Shown here piece by piece: positions 1 through 8,038 of a stretch of DNA of 32,751 nt. Positions within the stretch are counted from its first letter, which is position 1. Every line of letters begins with the position of its first letter. The notes beneath the pieces were generated by a model. It was not told the origin of the DNA. It worked only from the letters and a program-made list of their open reading frames with translations, and made no database searches. Position numbers and translations under genes: made by a program. This DNA is from Gemmatimonadaceae bacterium (GTDB lineage: Bacteria > Gemmatimonadota > Gemmatimonadetes > Gemmatimonadales > Gemmatimonadaceae): the NCBI GenBank assembly GCA_025362035.1, contig JANYIN010000017.1, positions 1 through 32,751 on the forward strand. Reading direction: 5' to 3'.

Positions 1-21
1 CGGCCCGTTGTCTCCGGGCCG
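1..21. repeat. Perfect stem-loop at window edge
   Basis: CGGCCCG at 1-7 is the exact reverse complement of CGGGCCG at 15-21, with a 7-base loop. It is GC-rich as in a terminator stem but no run of T follows on the plus strand, and the window edge hides what precedes it. It could be the remains of a terminator of an upstream gene, or chance in GC-rich DNA. Confidence 0.3.
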
Positions 22-94
22 CGCGCCGGACGTAGCCTGCGACGACGTGGAAATGTCCGGAACGGTCAGTGGACGCGCCTGGGTAGTAGGGGTG

Positions 95-130
95 CCGCAA
101 ACGGTAAGGAGTGGGATCGTACCTTTGCGG
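95..130. repeat. Imperfect inverted repeat, bulged stem-loop
   Basis: CCGCAAA (95-101), a single bulged C (102) and GGTA (103-106) pair with TACC (120-123) and TTTGCGG (124-130), leaving a 13-base loop. Eleven base pairs with one bulge is more than expected by chance in this stretch. It lies upstream of the candidate promoter, so it may be an operator, or the 3' end hairpin of a transcript entering from the left. No T-tract follows, so a simple terminator is less likely. Confidence 0.35.
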
Positions 131-148
131 TGGCCGGTCGCCGCTGTA

Positions 149-164
149 TGTGACTCACGTCACT
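149..164. promoter_or_regulatory. CRP/FNR-family-like operator
   Basis: The 16-mer TGTGACTCACGTCACT matches the CRP/Clp consensus TGTGA-N6-TCACA at nine of ten defined positions. More half-sites of the same type lie nearby: GTCAC at 184-188 and GTGAC at 212-216. The nonamer CACGTCACT occurs twice, 25 bases apart (156-164 and 181-189). The centre falls about 75 bases upstream of the predicted transcription start, a position usual for an activator. CRP-like regulators such as Clp of Xanthomonas control exopolysaccharide genes through this type of site. Which regulator acts here is inference. Confidence 0.45.
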
Positions 165-196
165 TCGACAATATATCGACCACGTCACTATGTGTC

Positions 197-225
197 TGGT
201 CATTGCCACTGGTGACTCATATATT
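197..225 (+). promoter_or_regulatory. Candidate sigma70-type promoter of polysaccharide operon
   Basis: A -35-like TGGTCA (197-202; 4 of 6 to TTGACA) and a -10-like TATATT (220-225; 5 of 6 to TATAAT) are separated by an ideal 17 bases. This is the most AT-rich part of the first 355 bases. Transcription would start near 232 and read into the priming transferase gene at 356. No ribosome binding site decides this more exactly. Confidence 0.45.
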
Positions 226-232
226 CGCGGAA

Positions 233-250
233 GTTCCGGCGTTCCGGAAC
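233..250. promoter_or_regulatory. Palindrome and half-repeat at predicted transcription start
   Basis: GTTCCGGAAC (241-250) is a perfect 10-base palindrome, and its half GTTCCGG is repeated directly before it at 233-239. It sits right at or after the predicted transcription start, where a repressor would block initiation or elongation. The regulator is unknown and the site may be fortuitous. Confidence 0.3.
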
Positions 251-355
251 CGTCGTTCCTCACCCAAGCGGTCCCTCAACATGGCGAGCCCCCCATCATC
301 TGGCGGCCGGCCTGCGGACCGCGCGAGACCTCGGTCCTGATGCAGGCGTAAAACC

Positions 356-1885
356 ATGAGCTCGACGGCGGGCTCTCCGGCTGTTCCCCAGACGCCATCG
401 GACAGGACCGAGGGGCGGCTTTCGCGAGCGACGCCTCCCTCGATTGCCGTCTTCTCGCGGCTGAAGGGTCGTCAGCGTGTGCTCTCGCTGCAGCGGCGGC
501 GTTTCTGGCGCGAACTCGCCTTTGCGGCGACCATCCTGTCCGCGGACGCGCTCACGATCGCCGTGATCTTCGTGCTGCTCGCGCAGCTGCCACTCAACGC
601 GAGTCCCGTGCACGTGGAGTTCGTGCGGGGCCTCATTCCGCCCAATCCCCCCGCGCTGATCCGGCGCATCACGCTGCTGCTCTTCTGTCTCGCGGCCACG
701 CGGTCGTACGCATCGACCCACGCCGGGGAGCAGTCCGGGCGAGTCGGCCTGGCGATCGTGCTCGGCGTGGTGCTGCCGCGCTGGACGGAGCTGTGGAGCG
801 TGTTCGTTCTGAGCCGTACTCTGCTCGTGTCCGGAATCGTCGCACTGCTCTGGCTTGGGCTGGTCTGGCAGCGGCGCGGAATGGCGATCGCGCTCCTGGC
901 GTTCGATCCGCGACGGATCGATCAGGAACGGACACTGCTCGTGGGCATCAAACAGCAGCTGCGCACTTTTCTCGACGAGCAGGTGAATCCCGGAACCGCG
1001 GCGCCGTCCGTGTACGTGATCGATCCGGAGTGGCCGGGAGAGGAGCAGGAAGGCTGGCAAACACTTTACGAAGAGGTCCATCGGTCGCGCGCCGACGCGA
1101 TCATCCTTGTCGGCCCCCTGTCCGACGCCGCACTGCAGAACGTGCTGATTGCCGGATCGAGTGCCGGCTGTCGGGTGTTCGGTCTGCGGCGCCGTCCGCT
1201 GCGCGAGATGAACAACCCCACGCTGATCCGCCGTGGTGAGGGACCCATTGCGCTGCTCAGTAGCCCGGCGCTGCTTGGCTGGCAGCTCGTAGCCAAGCGT
1301 CTGCTCGATGTGGGCGGCGCGCTCGTCGGCGCGATCCTGTTGTCGCCGGTGTTCGCGATCTGCGCCGTGCTGGTGAAGCTCACCACGCCGGGACCGGTGA
1401 TCTTCCGCCAGCTTCGCGTGGGGCTGGGGGGGGAGATGTTCCTCATGCTCAAACTGCGCACCATGGTGCGCGACGCCGACGAGCGCGCGGAGGAGATGTC
1501 GCACGCCAACCTTTACCAGGATCCGCAGCTGTTCAAGGTGGCCGGCGATCCGCGCATCACCACTGTGGGCCGATTCCTTCGTCGCAGCAGTCTGGACGAG
1601 CTACCCCAGCTGTGGAACGTGCTCTGCGGCGAGATGTCGCTGGTCGGTCCGCGTCCACCCCTGCCTCGGGAAGTGGCACGTTATCAGGTGCGCCACTACG
1701 TCCGATTCGAAGTTGCCCCCGGCATCACAGGTCCATGGCAGGTTGGCGGGCGTAATGCGATTACCAGCTTCGACAAGGTCATCCAGCTGGAACAGGACTA
1801 CATCGCCGGGTGGACGGTGTGGCGGGACCTCGTACTATTGCTCAGGACCATTCCGGCCGTACTCAGCATGCGTGGGGCGCTATGA
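356..1885 (+). CDS. Priming polyprenyl-phosphate sugar-phosphate transferase
   Basis: This inner-membrane enzyme (509 aa) would start repeat-unit synthesis by moving a sugar-1-phosphate from a nucleotide sugar to undecaprenyl phosphate. The N-terminal half has about four hydrophobic segments (near residues 56-78, 102-118, 130-145, 157-172), followed by a cytosolic domain to about 300. The C-terminal bacterial sugar transferase domain starts near residue 313 with a membrane segment ([18 protein letters not shown]). It carries the family motifs [27 protein letters not shown] and PGITGPWQV. Length and layout fit the WbaP/WcaJ/EpsE class of polyisoprenyl-phosphate hexose-1-phosphate transferases, though with one N-terminal helix fewer than the usual five. 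The sugar cannot be read from sequence. A run of eight G at 1426-1433 lies inside the catalytic domain. Its stop overlaps the next gene by ATGA. Confidence 0.93.
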   Translation: MSSTAGSPAVPQTPSDRTEGRLSRATPPSIAVFSRLKGRQRVLSLQRRRFWRELAFAATILSADALTIAVIFVLLAQLPLNASPVHVEFVRGLIPPNPPALIRRITLLLFCLAATRSYASTHAGEQSGRVGLAIVLGVVLPRWTELWSVFVLSRTLLVSGIVALLWLGLVWQRRGMAIALLAFDPRRIDQERTLLVGIKQQLRTFLDEQVNPGTAAPSVYVIDPEWPGEEQEGWQTLYEEVHRSRADAIILVGPLSDAALQNVLIAGSSAGCRVFGLRRRPLREMNNPTLIRRGEGPIALLSSPALLGWQLVAKRLLDVGGALVGAILLSPVFAICAVLVKLTTPGPVIFRQLRVGLGGEMFLMLKLRTMVRDADERAEEMSHANLYQDPQLFKVAGDPRITTVGRFLRRSSLDELPQLWNVLCGEMSLVGPRPPLPREVARYQVRHYVRFEVAPGITGPWQVGGRNAITSFDKVIQLEQDYIAGWTVWRDLVLLLRTIPAVLSMRGAL

Positions 1886-2610
1886 CTCGTATCCGACGAC
1901 CGTCGGACGATCGCCCGTGCGCTTTTTCCCCCCGGTTCGTGACTCGACTTCCGACTCATCGTTCACTTGCCCGCAGCGCGTGCATCCTGGCCCTCGGCCT
2001 GGCCGGATGCGTCCCGACCATCCCGCTAGCGCCGGAGGTGCAGCCGGTGGCGCGGGGCACCAACCAGTGGCTCGTGGAGCCGGGCGACGTGATCAGGCTC
2101 CGGACGTGGCTGACGACGGACCAGTCGGGAGACCTGCCGGTGAACGAACGCGGACAGGTGTTGGTGCCGAATGTGGGCCGCCTGACGGTGGTGGGGCTGT
2201 CCCCCGCCGCGGTGGAAGTGCAGATCGTGCGCGCGTACAGTGGACGGATCGACTCCTCGCGCGTGGAAGTCACTTTTCTACGACCGGTTTCGGTGGTGGG
2301 CGGCGTGAAGACCGCCGGCGTCCAATTGGCCGATCCATCTGCATCCGTGCTTTCGCTCATCTCGCGGGCGGGCGGCCCGATCCGCGCGGGCGGCGACCTG
2401 CGGGCATTCCTGCTGCGCGTCGGCGAGACGACGCACGAAATCTCCACGGCCGACCGCGTCTCCGACCTCGGCATCCGGTCCACCGACCAGTTGTACGTGC
2501 AGGACCCTCCGTTCGTCATTCGTAACCAGGCAGCGATCCAATCCGTCTTCGAGATATTGAACTTTCTCAGCACGTCGGTGACGATCTTCTTCCTCGTGCG
2601 ACGGAGTTAG
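1882..2610 (+). CDS. Wza-type polysaccharide export outer-membrane lipoprotein
   Basis: This 242-aa protein is the likely outer-membrane exit of the polysaccharide. The start at 1882 is chosen because it overlaps the upstream stop as ATGA and gives a lipoprotein signal: positive N-terminus, hydrophobic core, lipobox LAGC with Cys43. The Poly_export domain follows (EPGDVIRLRTW, then PVNERGQVLVPNVGRLTV, near residues 65-110). A soluble SLBB-like part comes next (about 135-200: VSVVGGVKTAGVQL, LSLISRAGGP). The last 30 or so residues are hydrophobic and end in VRRS. They may form the membrane-spanning helix that in Escherichia coli Wza builds the outer-membrane barrel. At 242 aa it is much shorter than E. 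coli Wza (379) and appears to have only one SLBB domain. The first 28 residues before the hydrophobic core are unusually long for a lipoprotein signal. Confidence 0.88.
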   Translation: MTRIRRPSDDRPCAFSPRFVTRLPTHRSLARSACILALGLAGCVPTIPLAPEVQPVARGTNQWLVEPGDVIRLRTWLTTDQSGDLPVNERGQVLVPNVGRLTVVGLSPAAVEVQIVRAYSGRIDSSRVEVTFLRPVSVVGGVKTAGVQLADPSASVLSLISRAGGPIRAGGDLRAFLLRVGETTHEISTADRVSDLGIRSTDQLYVQDPPFVIRNQAAIQSVFEILNFLSTSVTIFFLVRRS

Positions 2611-2611
2611 C

Positions 2612-4993
2612 ATGGAATCGCTTCCGGCTCCGGTGCTCTCGGACACGGCCCCCGAGGTCGATCTTCGCCGAGTGTGGGCCACGATCGCCCGGAGCGCGTG
2701 GCTCATTCTCGGATGCGTGCTGCTCTCGCTGGGCGCGGGCGTCGTGGCCGTGCGGCGCATGGATCCCGTGTATCAGGCGACCGCGTCCATCCGTCTCGAT
2801 GCCCGTGGGGCGAATGCCGCCGCCGCGCTGTATGGGGTACAGTCGGACAACGTGAACCTGATGGCCACGGCGCAGGAAGTCATGACCAGCCGATCGCTCG
2901 CCAGCGAAGTGGCTGACTCGTTGGGCTTGCGGTTGAAGGTGGACGAGCCGCGCCGCACCCCGCGCAGTACGATCATCGCCGCGGCGCACGTAGACTCGAC
3001 CGCGCCCATGGCGACCTACCATATCGTCGCGGCGGCACCGGGACAGGTGACTGTGCGCGATGGCGCCAACAAGACCGTCGGAACGTTCCCCGCGAACGGT
3101 CCGATCTCGCTGCCTGGCGTCAGGTTGGGGTTGGCCGGCGGAGCGACCGCCAGCGGCGAAGCGATTCTCAGCGTCACGTCGTCCGAGGATGCCCTGAACC
3201 TCGTGCGTGGGCACACGTCGGTCGTTCAACCGAACCCCAGCGCGAACATCCTGACGGTCACCTTCGACGGGAACGATCCCGTGCTCGTCCGCGACGTGTC
3301 GAATGTGCTGGCCACGCGCTTCGTGCGGAAGCGGCTGGAGGCGGAGAAGGCCGGGGCGCGCAGCACGCTTTCGCTGCTTCGCCGCCAGCTGGATACACTC
3401 ACCACCGAAGTGCGGACGCGTGAGAACGCGGTCACGGAATTCCTTCAGGCCAACCACATCATCAGTGTGGCCAACGAGGAGAGCCAGCAGTCGGCGGAGC
3501 TGCAGCGGCTCACGGATCTGCGGCTTGGCTACGCGATCGACCGACAGGCGATGATGTCGTCGCTGGAGCAGTTGCAACGCGTGAAGGAGCCGGGCGACAC
3601 GCGCCAGGCGGTGGAGCGCGTGCTGTCCACGCCTGCCTTCCTGCGGGCGCAGGGCACCACGACTCCCACGGCGCAATTCACGGAGCGCCTGCGCAGGCAG
3701 GAGGACCAGTTGAGCGATGCGCGGCGGCGTCTCAACCCCGGCGACCCTGACCTCAAGGTACTGGAAGATCAGATTGCGCTCTCCAAGATCGACGTGGAGA
3801 CCACGGTCAAGAATTTCATTGCCGGGACGACCGAGCAGCTCCGCGGCACCGAGCAGCGAATCGCGGCGCTCCGCGTCAATCTGGCGCGTCTGCCCATGGA
3901 GCAGCTGGAGTACCAGCGATTGGCGCGCGAGCAGAAGTCGGTGGAGGACATCCTGAATCAGGTTCAGGGCCGTCTCAAGGAGGCGGAGATCGCCGCGGCG
4001 GTCCAGGACTCGACGGCGGAGGTACTGGACCGCGCGGTGCTGCCGGCCACGTCACTGGGCACGTCGCGGCCGGTAATTTTCGCCGTCGCGCTTTTTTCGG
4101 GACTCCTCGTGGGCGTGGCGGTCGCTTTCCTGCGCGACTGGCTGGACACCACAGTGCACAACGAACAGGACGTCAGTTCCATCGTAGGCGCGCCGGTGAT
4201 CGGCATCATTCCGAATCTCCGGCACGACGCGCTATCCGGACGGTACCGAGCGGTCGTCAACGGCGAGTTTCCAGCGCTGGCGCTGCGCGCCGGATCTACC
4301 GGTCGCGAAGCGGGCGGCGAGACGCAAACGATGGCGGCCGAGGCGTATCGCGCACTCCGAACGAACCTCAGCTATGTGAGCCCGTCCAAGCCGCCACGCA
4401 TCATCGTGCTCACCAGCGCGCTGTCCGGTGACGGCAAGACCACCAGCGCCGCGAATCTGGCGGTCACGCTGGCGCAGCAGAACAAGCGAGTGTTGCTGAT
4501 CGACGCCGAGACACGCCGCGGCAATCTGCACACGCTGTTCGGCATCGAGGCGCAGCCCGGCTTCTTCGATCTGTTGTACGGACAGGCGACACCCGGCGAG
4601 TGCATCCGTCGCGTCGCCCTCGAGGGAACCGGGCATCTGGACGTGCTGCCCAGTGGCGGCGTGGCCAACGCGAACGCGGCCGATCTGCTGGTGGCGGCGC
4701 GGTTGTCACCCTTCTTCGAGCGGCTGCGAATGCAGTATGACTACGTGCTGATCGATACGCCACCACTCAACCTGTTTACCGACGCGGCGCTGATCGGCGC
4801 GCACGCCGACGCCACGCTGCTGGTGGCGCGGGCGGACCGCACCGAGCGACAGGCGCTGCGGTTCGCCGTCCTGCAACTGCATCACGTGCAGGCGAATCTC
4901 GCCGGCGCCATTCTCAACGGCGTGGATCTTCGCCGTAACTCGCGCTATCGCGGCGGCTATGATTTTGGCCGCTACGGCGCGTACTACAGCTAG
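2612..4993 (+). CDS. Wzc-type polysaccharide co-polymerase and BY-kinase
   Basis: This 793-aa inner-membrane protein would set chain length and link synthesis to the Wza channel. A Wzz domain begins with transmembrane segment 1 (about residues 30-50), then a long periplasmic part rich in predicted coiled coil (about 230-450). Transmembrane segment 2 lies near 486-508. The C-terminal bacterial tyrosine kinase has Walker A SGDGKTT (Lys609), Walker A' LLIDAETRRG and Walker B YVLIDTPP. Its tail carries five tyrosines in the last 15 residues (779, 783, 788, 791, 792), the usual autophosphorylation cluster. The Walker A' normally reads DxDxR; here it is DAETR, with Glu for the second Asp. A GGAG at 2603-2606 is well spaced from the ATG, one base after the upstream stop. 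No Wzb phosphatase gene is visible. Confidence 0.94.
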   Translation: MESLPAPVLSDTAPEVDLRRVWATIARSAWLILGCVLLSLGAGVVAVRRMDPVYQATASIRLDARGANAAAALYGVQSDNVNLMATAQEVMTSRSLASEVADSLGLRLKVDEPRRTPRSTIIAAAHVDSTAPMATYHIVAAAPGQVTVRDGANKTVGTFPANGPISLPGVRLGLAGGATASGEAILSVTSSEDALNLVRGHTSVVQPNPSANILTVTFDGNDPVLVRDVSNVLATRFVRKRLEAEKAGARSTLSLLRRQLDTLTTEVRTRENAVTEFLQANHIISVANEESQQSAELQRLTDLRLGYAIDRQAMMSSLEQLQRVKEPGDTRQAVERVLSTPAFLRAQGTTTPTAQFTERLRRQEDQLSDARRRLNPGDPDLKVLEDQIALSKIDVETTVKNFIAGTTEQLRGTEQRIAALRVNLARLPMEQLEYQRLAREQKSVEDILNQVQGRLKEAEIAAAVQDSTAEVLDRAVLPATSLGTSRPVIFAVALFSGLLVGVAVAFLRDWLDTTVHNEQDVSSIVGAPVIGIIPNLRHDALSGRYRAVVNGEFPALALRAGSTGREAGGETQTMAAEAYRALRTNLSYVSPSKPPRIIVLTSALSGDGKTTSAANLAVTLAQQNKRVLLIDAETRRGNLHTLFGIEAQPGFFDLLYGQATPGECIRRVALEGTGHLDVLPSGGVANANAADLLVAARLSPFFERLRMQYDYVLIDTPPLNLFTDAALIGAHADATLLVARADRTERQALRFAVLQLHHVQANLAGAILNGVDLRRNSRYRGGYDFGRYGAYYS

Positions 4994-5008
4994 GCGAGGC
5001 GACGCGCG

Positions 5009-5668
5009 ATGGGGCGTTCACATCATCACTCACTGGCCTGGCGCGTGAACCGGGTGATCGAAACCGCAGGCGAGCGCCGTCCCCTCATCAAGCGCACCGG
5101 CCCGGCGTGGGTGTTCGGGATCATGGGCGTGATCGCCGAAGTCATCCTTGCACCCACAGTGCTGGGTCTCACCATCGTGGTGGCGCTGGGCAGCTACGTA
5201 CTGCTCGACACACCGTTGACCAGGGTTCGAGCGGAGCCGAGGCCGCGTTTCGTGTCGGTGCGCATTGTGTACCTGAACACGCTCATCGTAGCGGGATTCT
5301 GGCTCGCGGTGATGTTCACGTTCAGCGCGGCCGATCCGGTCGTGAGCACGGGTGTGCAGCAGCGGCTGCCCGCCTTGCTGGAGGTGGCCACGGCGCGCGA
5401 CCTGAAATCGCTCGTCTCCCTGAAGAAGGCTGCCGGGATCAAGCCCATGTACGACGGAATCGCGCCGGTGTCCACCTGGTTCGACGTGTTCGTTCACGGA
5501 TTGGTTTGCGCGCTGACCGTCAACTTCCTGCTGTACGGCGTGGTCATTGCCCGGCGTCGGCATCGCGCACGCCACGCCCTGCGGCGTTCGCGTACGAGCC
5601 GCGCGTCGCCGCGCTACGACGCCGCGGTGGGATTGTTCGTCGATGAAGAACGAGACCCGCTCCGCTAG
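5009..5668 (+). CDS. Unrecognised small inner-membrane protein
   Basis: I do not recognise a family for this 219-aa protein. It has a basic N-terminus with a SHHHS stretch, a long hydrophobic block at about residues 33-66 (one long or two short helices), a second at about 84-105 and a third near 157-177. Between the last two is a polar segment of about 50 residues, followed by a strongly basic tail (ARRRHRARHALRRSRTSR) and an acidic end. The charge pattern suggests that the tail faces the cytoplasm. A GAGG at 4996-4999 precedes the ATG. The gene sits between the co-polymerase and the polymerase, and overlaps the latter by 26 bases, so it is probably co-translated and part of the assembly apparatus. 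That role is inferred from position only. Confidence 0.75.
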   Translation: MGRSHHHSLAWRVNRVIETAGERRPLIKRTGPAWVFGIMGVIAEVILAPTVLGLTIVVALGSYVLLDTPLTRVRAEPRPRFVSVRIVYLNTLIVAGFWLAVMFTFSAADPVVSTGVQQRLPALLEVATARDLKSLVSLKKAAGIKPMYDGIAPVSTWFDVFVHGLVCALTVNFLLYGVVIARRRHRARHALRRSRTSRASPRYDAAVGLFVDEERDPLR

Positions 5669-7172
5669 CGTGGGCGGCCCGCCGTCGTCGAGTGCGCCCG
5701 GCCACGGGGTCGGCGCGATGGCGATAGTCAGGGGGTCTGACGCGGCGTCGTGGTTGGCCATCGGCGCGCTGGTGCTCTACGTCGCCGTCGGGCTGCTCGG
5801 AGCGGGCGGGCGCGCATTGGTGCTCACGTTCCCGCTGGGGTGTCTGCTCGTGGGCCTCCTGACCTTCGTGCGCAGTCCGGCGACGTTTCTGATGTTCACG
5901 TTCTGGGTGTGGCTCCTGACACCATTTATCCGGCGGATCTTCGATCTCAGATATGGCTTTCATCCCACGAGCCCCCTGCTACTCGCACCGTTGCTGGTGA
6001 GCAGCGTGGCCGCCATCACGGTCGTTCGGCGGCGCATAATGCTGCGGAGCTCGGCCTACGTGCCCTTTCTCGTGGCGTTCGTCGCCCTGTCGTATGCCTA
6101 TTTCATCGGCGTGATCCGGCAATCGATCATGTCCGCGTCGTACGATTTGCTCACCTGGATGGCGCCCCTGTTGTTCGGGTTGCACGTCGCACTGGAATGG
6201 CGGCGGTTTCCGGAAATTCGCGCCACCATCACATCGTGCGCGCTGTGGGGTCTCCTGGTTACCGCCACCTACGGGTTGGTGCAGTGGGTGCGACCACCCA
6301 TCTGGGACCGCGTGTGGGTGGTGAGTGCGGAGATGTTCAGCATCGGGTCGCCGCTCCCGTACGTGATTCGGGTGTTCAGCACGCTGAACGCCCCGGGGCC
6401 GTTCTCCATCATGCTGATCTTCTCGCTGCTGATCGGATTGGCCGCGCCCCAGCGATGGCGCGCCGTGCCACTGGCGCTCGGCATCGTGGCGCTCGTTCTC
6501 ACGAAGGGACGCTCGGCGTGGGCGGCGTTCTTCATCGGGGCCGTGGTCCTTCAGATCCGTCAGCCGCTGCGCGCGCTGCCGCGGCAGTGGGTCCTGTTGC
6601 TGGGCGTGGTTCTCCTCGCGGCGCCCCTGCTCACGCAGCCTCAGGTGCTGAATCTCATCAGCCGCCGCGCCGGAACTGTGGCCAATCTGCAGACGGATCG
6701 CAGCTACCAGAGCCGCATCGACCTCACGCGCTACGCGCTCAGCCGAATGGCCGTCAATCCTGCCGGTACGGGGCTCGGGGAGCTCGGTGGCGCGAGCAAG
6801 CTGCTGTCCGGCGGCAAGTCCGCTGTTGCGCTCGACAGCGGTCTCCTGGAGGTCTACAGCATCATGGGCTGGATTGGCGGTACGTTGTTCATGATGGCCC
6901 TCCTCGCGGTGACGCTGACCGTGGTCCGAGCCCGCGGGAATCGGAATCAGTCCGTAACCGGCGCCGTATCGGCGGTACTCGCGCTCATGGTCACGGCATT
7001 GTTCGGAAACGTCTTCAATGGCGTATCCGGATTCTACTTCTGGACCGCGGTGGGCTTGGCCACGTCGGGACGCACGTACACGCTGGCGCTCGACATGCTG
7101 AACCGGTACGCCACCCTGACGCGTTCACCCGGTCGTGCCATCGCGGGCGGACAGACGTCCACCGCCGCATGA
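5643..7172 (+). CDS. O-antigen polymerase/ligase-like membrane protein (Wzy/WaaL family)
   Basis: This 509-aa protein with about eleven predicted transmembrane segments has the Wzy_C layout: clustered helices, then a conserved segment with VALVLTKGRSAWAAF near the middle. A large loop follows (about residues 345-400, containing RSYQSRIDLTRYAL and GTGLGELGG), then the last helices. Such enzymes either polymerise lipid-linked repeat units in the periplasm (Wzy) or ligate the glycan to an acceptor (WaaL); sequence alone does not separate these. The start at 5643 is chosen for its modest 26-base overlap with the upstream gene; an ATG at 5718, closer to the first helix, is an alternative. Its stop overlaps the permease start by ATGA. 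Confidence 0.88.
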   Translation: MKNETRSASVGGPPSSSAPGHGVGAMAIVRGSDAASWLAIGALVLYVAVGLLGAGGRALVLTFPLGCLLVGLLTFVRSPATFLMFTFWVWLLTPFIRRIFDLRYGFHPTSPLLLAPLLVSSVAAITVVRRRIMLRSSAYVPFLVAFVALSYAYFIGVIRQSIMSASYDLLTWMAPLLFGLHVALEWRRFPEIRATITSCALWGLLVTATYGLVQWVRPPIWDRVWVVSAEMFSIGSPLPYVIRVFSTLNAPGPFSIMLIFSLLIGLAAPQRWRAVPLALGIVALVLTKGRSAWAAFFIGAVVLQIRQPLRALPRQWVLLLGVVLLAAPLLTQPQVLNLISRRAGTVANLQTDRSYQSRIDLTRYALSRMAVNPAGTGLGELGGASKLLSGGKSAVALDSGLLEVYSIMGWIGGTLFMMALLAVTLTVVRARGNRNQSVTGAVSAVLALMVTALFGNVFNGVSGFYFWTAVGLATSGRTYTLALDMLNRYATLTRSPGRAIAGGQTSTAA

Positions 7173-8038
7173 CCGTCCCGTTACCGAGCGCATCGCTCAC
7201 CGCCGAACCGGCGGCGATGCCGATGCGGCACATCCGCGCCGATGCCAGTCGCACCCCGCTGGACCTCCTGGAACTGTGGCGCTATCGCGACCTGTGGCTC
7301 ACGCTGGCGCTCCGCGACGTCAAGCTCCGCTATCGGCAGACCGCGCTTGGTGTGGCGTGGGTGATCCTCCTGCCGTTGCTCGCCAGCGGCATCTTCACGC
7401 TGGTATTCGGCGTGGTGGCCGGTTTGAAGAGCGACGGCTCCCCGTACTTCCTCTTCGTGTTCGCAGGATTCCTCGGCTGGAACTCCTTCCAGAACACACT
7501 TCAGCGATGCAGCATGTCACTGGTCGGCAATTCGACCCTGGTGACGCGCGTGTACTTTCCCCGCATCATCCTGCCGGCGTCGTCAGTGCTCGCCAGCCTG
7601 CTGGACTTCACGGTTGGCTCGGTGATCTTCCTGGTGGCGCTGGCCGTGCGAGGCGAGTTTCCATCGCTGCTCTCGCTGGCGCTCGTTCCCGCCCTGCTGC
7701 TGCTTCTGCAGTTGCTGGCGATGGGCCTCGGACTCTTCGCGGCCGCGCTCACCGTGCGCTACCGCGACGTACAATATGTGCTTCCATTTCTCATCCAGTT
7801 GCTGCTGTATGCCAGCCCGGTGGCGTACGGCGTGTCTGCTGTCCCCGAACGCGTACGTCGCTTCTACCTGCTCAACCCAGTGGCGCCGCTGCTCGACGCG
7901 CTACGATCGGCACTCACCGGCCGAGGGGAACTGCACTGGAAGGCCATTGGCATGTCGGCGGTGCTCAGCGTGTTGTTGATCGTGGCGGGCACCCTCTTCT
8001 TCCTGCGCCAGGACCGACAGTATGCCGATGTCATCTAA
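7169..8038 (+). CDS. ABC-2 type polysaccharide export permease (Wzm-like)
   Basis: This 289-aa inner-membrane permease of the ABC-2 family would export a lipid-linked glycan with the ATPase encoded next. It begins with the usual cytosolic interface segment (LALRDVKLRYRQTALGVAWV), followed by six hydrophobic segments. The conserved FLGWNSFQNTL, LVTRVYFPRIILP and FYLLNPVAPLLDALR regions of polysaccharide/polyol-phosphate permeases are present. The ATG at 7169 overlaps the polymerase stop as ATGA, which fixes the frame; a second Met 17 residues in could also serve. The last codons overlap the ATPase gene by 17 bases, typical of coupled Wzm-Wzt pairs. Finding it beside a Wzy-type gene is unusual (see findings). 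Confidence 0.92.
   Translation: MTVPLPSASLTAEPAAMPMRHIRADASRTPLDLLELWRYRDLWLTLALRDVKLRYRQTALGVAWVILLPLLASGIFTLVFGVVAGLKSDGSPYFLFVFAGFLGWNSFQNTLQRCSMSLVGNSTLVTRVYFPRIILPASSVLASLLDFTVGSVIFLVALAVRGEFPSLLSLALVPALLLLLQLLAMGLGLFAAALTVRYRDVQYVLPFLIQLLLYASPVAYGVSAVPERVRRFYLLNPVAPLLDALRSALTGRGELHWKAIGMSAVLSVLLIVAGTLFFLRQDRQYADVI

Larger units (their letters stand above)
1..355. other. Non-coding leader and control region of the polysaccharide operon
   Basis: No convincing gene is seen here. The short open frames have no recognisable domain, no good ribosome binding site, and lie across AT-rich palindromic DNA. The stretch from about 150 to 225 is markedly richer in A and T than its surroundings and holds the candidate operator and promoter listed separately. 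The first 21 bases form a stem-loop that may belong to an upstream gene outside the window. If the promoter call is right, the first gene has an untranslated leader of roughly 120 bases. Confidence 0.6.

Noticed and set aside
8-340. 110-codon open frame in the leader, and the opposite one at 66-263
   Set aside because: No domain, no ribosome binding site, a rare start codon for the first, and both cross the AT-rich control elements. Better read as non-coding.
296-1504. 402-codon minus-strand frame opposite the priming transferase
   Set aside because: Shadow of a gene with all sugar transferase motifs; composition is Arg/His/Gln-rich without structure.
5750-7168. Upstream extension of the ABC permease frame through the polymerase gene
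   Set aside because: This part is the wrong frame of a clear multi-helix polymerase gene; the permease starts at the ATGA overlap at 7169.
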